Below the pieces are notes generated by a model. The model ran no database searches. It saw only the letters and a program-made list of their open reading frames with translations, and was not told the origin of the DNA. Shown in pieces: positions 48,341 through 59,830 of a stretch of DNA of 64,000 nt. Each line of letters starts with the position of its first letter. Within the stretch, counting starts at the first letter, position 1. The stretch is from Microvelia longipes (Eukaryota > Arthropoda > Insecta > Hemiptera > Veliidae): contig JACMZG010001870.1 in NCBI GenBank assembly GCA_018340805.1, positions 20,732,500 through 20,796,499 on the forward strand. The letters run 5' to 3'. A program made the translations under genes and the position numbers.

Positions 48341-48817
48341 ACTGAACCGCTTGGTTTCACTCTACCAAATTGCCAGCAATTAAAACTAAGATTATAAATA
48401 CGAAGGATAAAGGCAAACAAGATGAAAGTAACAGAAATATTAATTATTTAATCAAATTTGGCGTCAGCTGGTTCCTTCTGTTAAAATAGAAACCGTTTAT
48501 ACCAATTAACTGGTTAGGTCTAACTAGTGCTTTATATAGACGACTTAGATTTAGATTTTCTCGTTTATCTTACTTAAACAAAGTTCTTCACTACTTAACT
48601 TCATTAACCGTTGCACATACAGACATGTTAGAAAGAGCTGTTGCTATCTTAACACGGGTCTGGAAAAATAGTAAAGATTAAAGCTGATTTTCTTACTAAT
48701 GATTAGATCAACAATTTTAATCAAAGGATAAAAAGTATAAGTATAAGAGGCATACTGCTACTATATCAGCGAATTTTCAAATGTATTGTAGTAATGTAGT
48801 AACACATGGCTAAAGTC
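48341..48817. other. AT-rich non-coding DNA
   Basis: No recognisable feature. Confidence 0.4.
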
Positions 48818-48945
48818 ACTTGACAGCGCGGAAAAAATAGTGTCGAGGTACCAATGAGGTTGGTCCGATTTGAAATGGTTGGCGTGGTTTAACATCCATG
48901 AATACACATAACCATGAATAACTTCATTGGCTTTTTGAAACACAT
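48818..48945 (+). mobile_element. Foldback repeat family E, copy 2
   Basis: cacttgacagcgcggaaaaa, gtaccaatgaggttggtc, then cgtggtttaacatcca, then the decayed inverted arm aacttcattggct. It corresponds to the minus strand of 4595-4765 and ends at a (TA)n tract. Confidence 0.7.
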
Positions 48946-48949
48946 ACAT

Positions 48950-48950
48950 A

Positions 48951-49023
<73 letters not shown>

Positions 49024-49025
49024 TT
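48950..49025. repeat. (TA)n microsatellite
   Basis: TA tract abutting family E copy 2. Confidence 0.97.
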
Positions 49026-49207
49026 ACCTAATTATTTCTTTGAAAAACTCGCTTTTTCGTGAAATAAAGGTTTTCCACTCGGCCTTAAGGATGTAAACAA
49101 AAGTCAATCTACAAAGTATTTATAATGATGCATAACACTCGGTGAAAAAATACTGTCAACTCTTGTGTAGAATGTTATGATATCATAGTATACTCCAAGT
49201 CTATTCA
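49026..49207. other. AT-rich spacer
   Basis: No recognisable feature. Confidence 0.4.
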
Positions 49208-49235
49208 TTCTTACATTCGAATGCGAATGTAAGAA
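49208..49235. repeat. Perfect 12-bp hairpin, 4-nt loop
   Basis: TTCTTACATTCG, loop AATG, then its exact inverse. Confidence 0.95.
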
Positions 49236-49401
49236 GTCAGTGTCAGAGCTGAGGATTAAAGGATCCAGATGTACGGAAAAGTTATTACAAGAACAAGAAA
49301 ATGAGGGCATGTCTTTCACAAATTAAGTAAAAAACGCAATAGATATTGAACTAGGAAAAGATGGAAATTTTCAGTATAAAATACAAATAGGTAAGTCACT
49401 T

Positions 49402-49471
49402 CCAGCAGATGAGAGGGACTCATCTGCTGGGACTCAAACGTCAAATATTGACATGAAAATGTCAATATTTG
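49402..49471. repeat. Two consecutive perfect hairpins
   Basis: CCAGCAGATGAG-AGGGA-inverse (49402-49430, 12-bp stem), then CAAATATTGACAT-GAAA-inverse (49442-49471, 13-bp stem), only 11 bases apart. Confidence 0.95.
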
Positions 49472-51084
49472 TCATTCGTCTGTTACATTTGAATCATAGT
49501 TAATATATACTTATTGATAAATAGTTAATAGAACCTTTAGGCTTTTCACAATAAATCAGTCAGGATCAAAATAGGTCATTTCCAAAGCGAAATATTTTAT
49601 TTACTATACAAGATAAAGCGTTGTAATTTCAACAGTAATATTATTCCGATATAATCTTTGCGTTAGTCAAATTTTAAATTTTTAGGTTATTCCAGTCAAA
49701 AGATACAAGGGAGTAGAAAATGAAAAAAATAAAAGGGAGGAGAAAAAGAAACAACGAAAAATGACAATTTTATTACGTATTGAAACACCCTAGTGTAGAG
49801 AAATCCGTGCTGGACCATTTGTTAGTCGATGTTACCGTGTCGAAACAATTATATTTCGAGGCACCGCAGTGACTTGATATTGTCAATAAAGCGTAGAGTT
49901 TGGGCAAGACAAAAATATTTTCACCAGCCACCCTTGTCTTATTTTTACGTAAGATCAACACCTTTGTCGCGGTATCGTACTGTAAAGGCCTCGAGGGAGA
50001 CCCATATATTAATAAATAATAGGAGCACATACGATTTATACACATTTGATTAGACGATATACTCAAAAAATTATATCTTATGATTAATACTTTCAGATGC
50101 CCAGTCTGCTTTTTAAACTATTTAACCAATAATTAAATCAGTGTATTGTGCTACAAAATAATTATATCCAATCGGTACCTATTGTAAAAGAGTGCATCAA
50201 TATTAAGCACTAATTTGATAATTCATTTTTTTATCAGAGCAACATGGCTGTTTTAAGAAACTCAATATTATAACTTAATAGTAAAAACATAAAACAGGTA
50301 AATTTGAGTTTAGAGCAATTTTCCTAAATATTTTGAAACATCATTAAAGGAATGCAACAACAAAATTTAAGATTTTTCCTACACTAAAGAAATTTAAAAA
50401 GAAAATTACAAACGAAAGATACAGGTGCAAAGAAAATAGAATTTTCCTAGTTTAAATGCATTAAAGAAAACAATGGTTGTGATTTTGCGGTCTTTTATGC
50501 TGGAGAATTTTTCTCTAGGGGACTCTTTCTGAGCCGACAATCTCATAGTAATAAGAAATGGACAGTGGTAGGGATTGTTTCTATTTAGAGAGATAAACCC
50601 GCAATACAGGACATGTCTTACCTTGTCTTAACCCACCCTAGTCCTCTCTATACCTTCTTCTGTAGACATTTCCTATCTTTTCTTTTTTATTTTAACACTA
50701 GAGCTTTCATTTCATTGTCTACACTTTATTTCCCAATCCTTTTGTATTTTTAATATTTTTATCATAATATAATTTCTAGAATAAATTGATTTAATGAAGA
50801 ACAACAGGAAACTCATGACTAAAAGTTAAATATTTTAAGTTTAGTTCGCGGTTTTTATTAGTTTTAAAATACAGGTAATAGTTAAAATAAAATAAGAAGG
50901 TATTTATATTTACCAGAGAAACATTTAAAAAAAAATATATATATATTAAATATATATATTTGTTAAATAAATTAACAATTAATTATAGAGACTACAGTCT
51001 TTATTAATTATCTTAATATACATACCTAAATGTATTGTAAATATTTTAAAATTTATACTTTTTTCCCCTACTAACTACCTCATA
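49472..51084. other. Non-coding; GC-richer patch 49785-50055
   Basis: The patch has overlapping frames on both strands (97 codons minus, 74 codons plus) with no recognisable motifs. It may be a decayed element, but there is no second copy here. Confidence 0.35.
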
Positions 51085-51300
51085 AGGTATATAAGGAGGA
51101 GTATTCTGTTCACACTAAAAACCGAATTCGAGGTATCATTATAATTGTCCGTTTTAAGGACTTAAATTACGTTTTAAGTAGTTCCATCATGATGTCTGTG
51201 ACTGTGTCACGCATAACTCTTGGAGTATTTATGCTAGAGAGTTCAAAGTTTGTACAATAATCTGACTTAAGGGTATATGTCCCGCCTGGACGATTATATT
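51085..51300 (+). repeat. Repeat family A, decayed 5'-part copy
   Basis: accgaattcgaggtatcatt, ataattgtccgttttaagga, tctgtgactgtgtcacgcat, ctcttggagtatttatgcta and gagagttcaaagtttgtaca. Confidence 0.65.
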
Positions 51301-51825
51301 TATTAGATTACGATCATCTATTGTGCTGCTCATACAAAATTTTAAATAATTAACAAAGTTGAACGATCGAGTTGATATACTACTAGCCTTTGATATACTA
51401 CTAGCGCTAATCCCCAAAAAAGCAGTAAAAAATGAACTCACATGACACTCTCTCCGGCCTTCTTACAAATCTTTACTCGATCTTTTGGAAACTGGCACAT
51501 ATTAGCTCCTCGAACTGTATAAGGACAGCATCATTTTTGTTTTATTTTCAATTAATAAAAAATGAACTAACAGAGTTATTAAATTTAGCTCTCTGTGACA
51601 TTTGAAAATGCATTGTATGTAACGAAAATAGTAAAAGAATGTACTCATGCCTCACTGAATTTAACAAGCAAAGTTAAAAGGAATTTAAAAGAAATTAAAA
51701 AAGGAAAAAACAAAAGAAAATGTTTCAATCAAACGTACACAAAAAAAAATAATAATGAATATCTAATAATCAAGTTAACATTGTGTACTCCTTCGCATTC
51801 TGTAAAGAAGAGTTTTGTGAACTCC
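51301..51825. other. AT-rich non-coding DNA
   Basis: tttgatatactactag appears twice in tandem at 51376-51410. Nothing else. Confidence 0.4.
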
Positions 51826-51935
51826 TGTCACGGTGTGATTTCGTTCCGTCGACAAACTCAAATTATTTGTCGATGGAACGATTTGTCGACGGAACGATAC
51901 GGAGCCCCTGTCACACTGGAAATACACCGATTCCA
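51826..51935. repeat. Foldback with three arms
   Basis: CGTTCCGTCGACAAA (51842-51856) is followed by two inverse copies, tttgtcgatggaacg (51866-51880) and tttgtcgacggaacg (51882-51896), so the first arm can pair with either. Flanking tcctgtcacggtgtg and ccctgtcacactgg are similar. Confidence 0.9.
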
Positions 51936-52251
51936 ACCGATTATCACATACAAGTAACAATTTTCTCCGCTATATTCCCTGGTGCTAATATTATTATAAA
52001 TAATTAAAACTAATAAAGAAAGCCAGCCCAAAGATTTCTTAATGCAATACCGGACATAATAGAAAAGTATTTGCCGTATTCTTTTATTCAGTGCCTACCT
52101 GCTGCATTAAATTTCATGTTTTGATAGCCTAAGATACATTACAGAACTAAGTTAAATTATAAAACAAAGTTATACTAATAACTAAGTTATATCGTATAAG
52201 TATAAGATATACAATGTAACTCTAATAAGTTATTTTAGGTTACCTTATAAT
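51936..52251. other. AT-rich spacer
   Basis: No recognisable feature. Confidence 0.4.
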
Positions 52252-52425
52252 TCTGAGGTCGAGCGTAGCGAGACTGAAGTAATACAAACTAAGACTTAAG
52301 GTAATTATGACATCCTGAGGACGAACGAAGTAAATCCGACGACATTACATTCTAAAGACAGTGACTTTTGATCGCTATCTTATATTCTTAAGTCGAACGT
52401 TGCAAGACCAAAGTAATACTAACTT
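52252..52425 (+). repeat. Short family A tail-like repeats
   Basis: gaggtcgagcgtagcgagac (52255), gaggacgaacgaagtaaatc (52317) and aagtcgaacgttgcaagacc (52391) are three diverged copies of the family A tail motif gaggacgagcgaagcgagtc. Confidence 0.55.
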
Positions 52426-53499
52426 AAACTTTAAATAATTCGATAGAGTTATCTAAAGTTTTGGTTATTTATAAGTCATAACACCATAGTTCTATTTCTA
52501 TTCAAGATTTCAGATACAAAACAAAACTATTAAGAAAAAAAAAGCCAAAATTTATAAATTACTATTATAAAAACTAAAATAAAGTTCAATGCACGTTTTA
52601 CTTCTTATTAAATTAATGTTAAACAACCAACGCCAAATCAATAAAGAAGAAATTCAAATAAAAACTCAAACATTCCCGCTTTTGCCTCATTTATATAGGA
52701 ATCCAATAAACGAGGACTCCTTTAAAGCTTTCTTTCTTTTCTAAAATAAGTAATAAGATCTTATTGAAATTAAGAAACGTTGATGGTAAAGTAGGCGACA
52801 CTAAGGTATTGCAGCCACTTACTATTCCCTAGTAATAACCATTCTACTTCTTATTCACTCCATAAAGCCTCCTAATATCAAACTCAAGATAATCATTTAA
52901 ATATTTTTCTTTCCTTCATTCTATTTATTTTAAAACCATACGACTTAAATCAAATTGTTTTTATAAAAACAATTTATAAGTTTAATAAAAAGTAACATAA
53001 AAGAGAAGAAAAAAACTCTGTCGATAAAGACGAAATAAAGCTAATTGACATTTTTAAAATAAAATAAAAAATAAATAAAAAACAAAAAGATGAATATTCA
53101 ACAAATAAAATGCTATAAATACAAATAAAAACTGTATCAGTAAATAAAATTTTATTTTATTTTACTTTCTGGTAGTTTAATAATTTTGAGTTTTAAGAGA
53201 CCACGGAGAATAAATTGAATGAATAGAAATTTGTCTAAGCATATTAAGTTTCATTTCTGAGTAAAGTAAAGTTCAAAACTACTTAATTTCAATAAAATAA
53301 AACTATTAACTTATTTAATTCTAAAGAACTTAGAATTTAACTAGAAACAAAATAATTCTAATTAAAGATAAACATTAATAAAGGAAGAAATGACAGAGAA
53401 TTTCAAATAGTTAATGCAGCTATAAGCCTCTCTTGTAAATATTGATAATTGACATTTGCTAGCTTTTAATTTAAGAAAACCAATCTCATGTTGGTTTGT
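52426..53499. other. AT-rich non-coding DNA
   Basis: Contains a perfect 11-bp inverted repeat with a 2-nt loop at 52952-52975 (AAATTGTTTTT). No gene. Confidence 0.5.
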
Positions 53500-53665
53500 G
53501 ACAACACACTAGTGTACATTTAGTACACTTGCAGAGTGACAGTAAAGTAGGACTTAACTAACTCAAAAAAGTCAGTAAAGTACGATTTTATTGCAAAGAC
53601 AGTAAAGTACTACTTTTACTGCCTTGGGAGTAATAGCAGTAATTTACTACCTAGACAGTATAAGT
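53500..53665. repeat. Interspersed short repeats gacagtaaagta
   Basis: tgacagtaaagtaggact, gtcagtaaagtacgattt and gacagtaaagtactactt occur at about 30-base intervals, with more diverged copies (agcagtaatttactac, gacagtataagtag) after them. Confidence 0.75.
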
Positions 53666-54418
53666 AGTTCTTAGAAAGTAATTATTGTTTGGCGTATTAT
53701 GTTTCACCAAAAATCTAAGAAGATAAAGGAGAATGTAACTTGTAACTTTTTATTTTCAAGTTTTTATATACAATTGCTTTGCTTATTCTTTATTTAGAGG
53801 CACTCCAAAAAAAAGTATAGCATATCTAAGCATAACGGAAAAGTGTTTTTATTGCTTTGGATATTGTATATTGACTCGCTCTCGTTTGTAAATAAACAAA
53901 TTTCTCACTAATAAAATGCTACTTTAACACCAAGTAAAATAATCTACTATTTTGTAATTAGTCTAGAAAACGAACAGGTTTTTTTTGCGAAGTTTAAAAA
54001 AGTTAAAATTTTATTTTAAGAATATGTTTGGACATGTTTAGGGATACCCAAAAGAAGTCCTCCAATTTTGCATCACAGCTGCGATCGTATTGAACCAAAA
54101 CGTGTCCAGTCTCTTATATTTTCGGTTATATCTTGGTATGAATACAAAATTTCAAAAAATCTTTTAAATATGTTTGTAGCAAAGTATAAAAATAAATTGC
54201 AAACAGCTAAGAAAGGATTTTAAATTAAAATTACTTTAATTTTTTATAAGGTAAAACGAACTACAAATTGTCACTTTGACGCAAATTTATTCCACCTTAA
54301 TGAACATAACTCAATAGCAAATCCATCAAATATTACGATTTTTGGATAATCAGTAGTCAACCAGAGAATCATTTCATCGCACCCCTGAGTTAATTAAACT
54401 CTAAGAAAAATAAAAAAA
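53666..54418. other. AT-rich non-coding DNA
   Basis: No recognisable feature. Confidence 0.4.
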
Positions 54419-55020
54419 ATCGGGTACGGAGTACCTCGGAACTTTTCTTCATCACGCCGGATTCGCTGTGCTCACCCTCCCTTCTTCGGACTCGCTTTGC
54501 TTGTCCTCAGGATGTACAAGTCGTAACATTTATACTGCAACACATCGGACTCAATACGGAGACAATAACTACATCCGTTCTTAAGTAAACAAAAAAAGAC
54601 ATCTAGCGGTCACCCATCCAGTCACAGACTATGCTCGATTCTACTTTACTTTTGAAAAGAAACTTAGTGTACACTTGTGTAAAGTATAAATGTACTTGTA
54701 CCAAATTTCAACTCAATTAGATAATTTTCCGATTTTATAAAATTTAAAAAAAAAACGTACATAGTTATTTAATAAAATTGAACAAATGCTGATAATAAGA
54801 TGAAAGTTGTTAGCATTTATGTTATTTTTATACATGGCTACATGCGATCAACTTTCATATTGATCGCAACATTTTTACACACTCATACAGACAGAACATT
54901 TTGTGAAACCACTTTAGAGGCCTTAAACACATCTAATAATTCTAGGGACATCCTCCCGGTCTCGGACTTATTAGCAAACACAATACTTTTCCATAAACCT
55001 ACGGTATAAATGAGGAAAAG
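54419..55020 (-). repeat. Repeat family A, full-length reference copy (~600 bp)
   Basis: Minus-strand order: cttttcctcatttataccgt; gtattgtgtttgctaat; ggcctctaaagtggtttcac; acaagttgatcgcatgtagc; ttatcagcatttgttcaatt; gagttgaaatttggtacaag; the 5S-like block at 54604-54650 (gactggatgggtgaccgct); gaggacaagcaaagcgagtc; cacagcgaatccggcgtgat; gaggtactccgtacccgatt. It has both ends and the 5S-like part, so I use it to define the family. The open frame at 54800-55009 is a by-product. Confidence 0.9.
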
Positions 55021-55649
55021 TAATATAGTTCACCATTAAAGATAAACTTAATTCATCAGTATCTATCCACATAAAGTATTTGACTCTACAAGTTATTAGA
55101 TGTATTGGCTACATGGATAAATTTAATTTAGTTTTGATGCAATCTAATAAGAAGAAACAAAAAAAAAAACATACCTCAAGACTCAGGTTAAGTAGAACTA
55201 GCGTTTCTCATCGATGTTTGATAACTACATATACTTGATTATGCCTTCTTTCAAATCAGCAATATAATATACTGAGATGGTTTTTCTTCGTCTTCTTCTA
55301 TCTTTAGTAATATTTATCTCATCTTATTTCTCCTATAACAATACCATAATTAATATAAATATTAAACAGTTAATTTATCACCTCTCCTAATTACTCTTGG
55401 TGCTCTCACATAGATTAAATAATTAGGTGTTTTGACGGCGATTTGGGGGTATAGACCCACCATGATGTTTAATAAAAAACATACTAAAATTAAAAACGCA
55501 CTTTTTTTAAAAAGGCAACACTTTATTTATTTTATTATATTATTTATTGCTGAGTTGATATAAAAAAATGAAACCCCCTCCTAACGGATTATCAAATCCC
55601 ATGGCCTTTTTGCTGGCTCCCTTAGATAAAAAGTAGTGTTTTACCTTAT
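55021..55649. other. AT-rich non-coding DNA
   Basis: No recognisable feature. Confidence 0.4.
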
Positions 55650-55971
55650 ACTCGTAAGTCCTTGTGCAAGCATTTTATTTCTAATACACAGAACAGCCAT
55701 AAATTTACACTATGTTTACTTAAGTTTCTATACATTCAACTAGAAACAACACGTGCCCCACAGCCAGACCAGGCTTTCCTGCTGTCGAAACCATAAGGTA
55801 AAAACATCAAATACAATTGAGCTTCATTTAGGGTTAGGAATCTTTCACGAGTACCAGACATCGCACAGGGTCGGAACCACCGGCCAAACGTCCCTTTTGA
55901 AGGACGGCACGTGTAAAGATTTCCAATCATCGCATGAAAATCCTAGAGGCCTTGACCGGGATCGAACCCGA

Positions 55972-55975
<4 letters not shown>
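55650..55975 (-). repeat. Repeat family D, copy 1, with tRNA T-arm-like head
   Basis: On the minus strand it begins with a T-arm-like cgggttcgatcccggtcaag (55971-55952; box B-like ggttcgatccc), then gccgtccttcaaaagggacg, gtggttccgaccctgtgcga, actcgtgaaagattcctaac, ggtttcgacagcaggaaagc, gggcacgtgttgtttctagt. The second copy lies at 59535-59830 in opposite orientation. A tRNA-related head plus unrelated body suggests a SINE. Frames here are not genes. Confidence 0.7.
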
Positions 55976-56002
<27 letters not shown>

Positions 56003-56003
56003 T
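55976..56003. repeat. (TA)n-(GA)n run
   Basis: Short TA then GA dinucleotide run between family D and the following hammerhead-like site. Confidence 0.9.
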
Positions 56004-56009
56004 CGTTGT

Positions 56010-56058
56010 CCCTCTCTGTCAGACGAAGAACATAGTTCGAAACGTTACTAATTTTATG
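56010..56058 (+). ncRNA. Degenerate hammerhead-like motif
   Basis: CAGACGA (56020-56026; one base off CTGACGA), an extra A, helix II GAAC-ATA-GTTC (perfect 4 bp, 56028-56038), GAAA (56039-56042) and CGTTAC. The core substitution should abolish activity if this is a true relative. Confidence 0.3.
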
Positions 56059-56103
56059 TAAGTATTTTCTTAGTGTTTCCTATCTTAAATTCTGTATATA
56101 TTG

Positions 56104-56182
<79 letters not shown>

Positions 56183-56192
56183 ATATATATAA
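56104..56192. repeat. (TA)n microsatellite
   Basis: Long TA tract with two phase slips. Confidence 0.97.
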
Positions 56193-57669
56193 TACGACAC
56201 ACACTCATCATCCGCCAAACCTTATGAGAGTCTAATAAAATTTCAAAAAACCAATATCTAATATTTTTATTTAATATAGTGGGATGTTATTTATGATTGC
56301 TTTTTTCAATTAAAGTTTTCATTTGATAACAAGGGCTCAATTAAGTATTTGTTTTGAATTCATAATTGTAGCATACATGATCTGTCAAATGTTCTAAACG
56401 AATTGTTAAGTTGTTATGAACTGTAAATTAAATTGGCTACTTCTAGACTAGTTCTAGTCTACCTCTAATCTGTTTCTACATAATAAAAAAATAATTTAAA
56501 CCACCTAGCAAAAAAGAATTAAAATTTAGACACATGAGTCAGAAGTTAAAAAAATATGCAAGCACGTTAAACAACTTAAAATTACTTTGTTTTTTAATTT
56601 TTCTTCTCAATATTTCAAATGTTATAATGAACAGCTGAAGTAAATTCTTGAAGTTGGCTACACTGACTAGTGATACGTGTATGATAAGGCACTCATGTTC
56701 CAAACAATGCCACAGCTATAGGTCGAATTTGACAAAAAGTTAAATTAATATAGATTTGTTCAATATTTAAGGTAAAAATGGTACGTTTTAGTTAAATAGC
56801 ATGTCCTTATATTCACTTCAAAAGAAATGAACTCTTAAAAATCATACTTTATTGAGAAAAGACAGTTTATATAAAAAATCCCATGGTAAAGGATAGGATA
56901 GGTGGCGGGAACTCAAAACAGGTTGCATAAGCATATTAAGCTACATACAGGCACCTGACAAAGATCAAAAGGAATAGTTAGGTGAATTGAGTATAGACTA
57001 AACCTTTACTGCCACAACTTTGCCTTTGCTGCAACTTTTGTAGCTCAAACCTACTAAAACCCCTAATTAATGAAACCATTGAAACTCAGTTAAAGAGAAA
57101 AAGAAAACTGAATTTTTCTTTAATTTCAAGCTTTTTTTTAGTAGAATGTTGCTTAAACAAGTTATCTAAGCATGTTTTTCTCCATCGTTTTTCTTTGCTT
57201 TTAGGTTATGTAAATAATTCATTAGTCGTTCTGTGTTTAGAAGCCAAGGTGCCCTGTATTAGAGGGTATGAAAAAGAAGAAAATCCTGCATCTCTTTTCT
57301 GCTAAGACAGCTTCAGCATTTACTTTTTTATCAGAAGATTTTTCCATCTTGATTTTTGTTATTTTAAAAGGAAGCAATAAATTTTCATTCTGTCTTCCAT
57401 TTGCTTACTTAATAGATAAAATATTTTCAATAAAATTGTTTTTATATCGATTTATTGATTAATTTTTACAAAATACAAATTTAGTTTTTCCCAATTTGTA
57501 TTAAATAATTCTAGTTTTATTAGCATATTATTTAGAACTATTGATTACGGGTAAAGTAAAATGCGATAAATAAATTAAAAAAACTTAACCTGAGACTTTG
57601 TTTATTTGTTTTAGATAGCAATTTTATAGTTTTCAGTTGAGCACAAATTAATGAAAACACTGAAAAATA
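56193..57669. other. AT-rich non-coding DNA
   Basis: No recognisable feature. The frame 57268-57462 is unconvincing. Confidence 0.4.
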
Positions 57670-57790
57670 TTTTATTTTATTTCATGTTAAAAAAAGGGTT
57701 CGGGAAACCAACAAGGTTGATATTTGTATTAAGTTTCATTTCATTCAAGAAAGCTCGTTTTTTCTAAGTATTAGTGAAAATTCTCTAATA
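57670..57790 (-). repeat. Repeat family A, small fragment
   Basis: ttgatatttgtattaagttt followed by a decayed tctaagtattagtgaaaa. Weak. Confidence 0.35.
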
Positions 57791-59330
57791 GGTACACCTT
57801 AGGTCTACACTAACCTTAAACACCTTCATCTCTATGATATAGTTGGTATGATATAGTTGGTCTAATGAATAAATTTATAGAAGAAAATACCTATCATTTG
57901 GAAAGTATCAAAAAAGGGAAATCAAACATTCGGACAAATATAAATTGGAGGGTACAATACAAAGAATTTTATATTGCACTTTATTTACTTGCCTAATACA
58001 CAAGCAAAGACCCTTTAAGTGGGGAAGAGAATGCGTATTGGCTTTGTGAAAAAAGTTTAGGTTCAAAACTTGGTCAATGTTCTACGTTTTTATCATAAGT
58101 AGATGGTATGAAAAATATTTTATCAACTGAAGTTAAAACTCAAAGCACAGCGACAATTTCTGGCGCGGTGCAGCAAATTTCTCTCGGAGCGCACACCATT
58201 ATTTGCACTAATTAGCGTTAATCTTTAAAGATTGTAGCGCATTTTTAAAAAAAATTCAGAAAAAATTGAGTTACGAGTAGTGCTTGATAATTGAGAATCT
58301 GCTCGACTTCTGCATACGGTTTTTGCAATAGTATAAGCAGCTAAAAATTTGAGACTAAAAATAAAAGGTACGTTACGCAACAAAACTTAACCCACGAATA
58401 GTTCTAAATAAATTTGTTGTGGTTCTATACTAGTCTTGCCTTGAACTACACGCCTTAACAACAACAACAAATTTACAAATTAATTGGAACACTTAAAAAA
58501 TGATTGCAAGTACCATTATTCATTAAATAAAGTATCCTTTTAAATAAATATATATCTTCCTCATTGCAAATCCTAATTTCGGTTTGGAACAAAAACCCAC
58601 TTTGAATTGTTGCTTAGCGCTTTGCCTAGTTCATACTGAACCATCAATTAATAATTTTATTCCCAGGTAGGTTGCTTGACATTGCTTTGAAACTCATTTT
58701 CAGTACACTATTTTCACTCGGGGATAGGATATCAAATGATCTTATGCGATAGTACGATAAAAGATATAACGATAATGAGAACTAAATACGATACACCCAT
58801 CTACATCCATTCCAACTTTTTATTAAATAGACCTTTAGCCAACACACTAACATAAATAAATAAATATTTTATTTCTCCAATAATAATTACAAATTGGGAA
58901 TTTTTAACCAATTTGGAATTTTTGTATATACTACACGGTACACTCATGAAAACCTCCTAACCACATTCGGCATACAGCTTTTAAGCATTTCAAAGGCTTT
59001 ATTCTTTAAAAGAAAATAATGAGATACAAAAATCAAAGAATGGCGTAATAAGTTACGTAAATATTTGTGGCAAAAACTCTTTCCAGATAAAGATATTTCA
59101 AAGGAGTTTTTGATATCAGAATTTAATAATATTTTCCTTCAGCCAAAGCAGTTATGTAAGATAATACTAAAGATGCTTAATTGAAAATTTAATTAAATTT
59201 CACATTATAGAACGAGCAAGCGCAACATCACTCCTTCTCATTGTTATAAACCTGATACTTAATGCAAAATATAACAATGCTTTGCTAGTCACTACACAAA
59301 ATAAAGTAAAAAAAAAGTTTCAAAGCACCC
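57791..59330. other. AT-rich non-coding DNA
   Basis: No recognisable feature. Confidence 0.4.
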
Positions 59331-59508
59331 CCAGGTACGAGACACCTCGGAACTCTTCCTCGTCTTATCAGATTTTTTGCGTTCGTCCTCAACAATTCAG
59401 ACTTGCTTTGGTCATCCTCAGAATGTGAAAATCGCCTAATTGATATGGCGTACGTCTTCGGACAGTAAAAACACTTATGTTCCCAGCAGTTACCCATCTA
59501 CTTGTTGT
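59331..59508 (-). repeat. Repeat family A, 3' part with truncated 5S-like block
   Basis: Plus-strand markers are caggtacgagacacctcgga, actcttcctcgtcttatcag, cagacttgctttggtcatcc and cagcagttacccatctactt (the box C-like 5S end). It breaks off there and is followed by family D. Confidence 0.75.
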
Positions 59509-59534
59509 TTTTATATTACCTCATCCATTCAAAA

Positions 59535-59830
59535 TTCTAAATCGATCGTGCCGCCCTCCGAAAGGGACGTTAAGTCAGTGGTTCCGAGCCTGTTCGATGT
59601 CAGGTACTCGTAAGAGATCCATAACCCTAAAAGAACCTGGGTTTAGGCAAAATTTAGGAACCTTAATAGTAGTTTATATTAAATATATGGCTTCACCGTG
59701 TGGTTTCGAGAGCAGGAAAGCCTGGTCTGGCAGTAGGGCACGTGTTGTTTCTAGTTGAAGCTATAGAAACTTAGAGTATACTCAAGGCTATTCTGTGGAT
59801 TAGGCGTGAAAAGCCTGCCCCACGACTCAT
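59535..59830 (+). repeat. Repeat family D, copy 2
   Basis: gtgccgccctccgaaaggga, cgttaagtcagtggttccga, gatgtcaggtactcgtaaga, gagcaggaaagcctggtctg, gggcacgtgttgtttctagt and ctattctgtggattag. No tRNA-like head on this copy. The 93-codon frame is a by-product. Confidence 0.8.

Noticed and set aside
49773..50066. Overlapping 97- and 74-codon frames on opposite strands
   Set aside because: Both cannot be real, neither has motifs, and no second copy supports a transposon.
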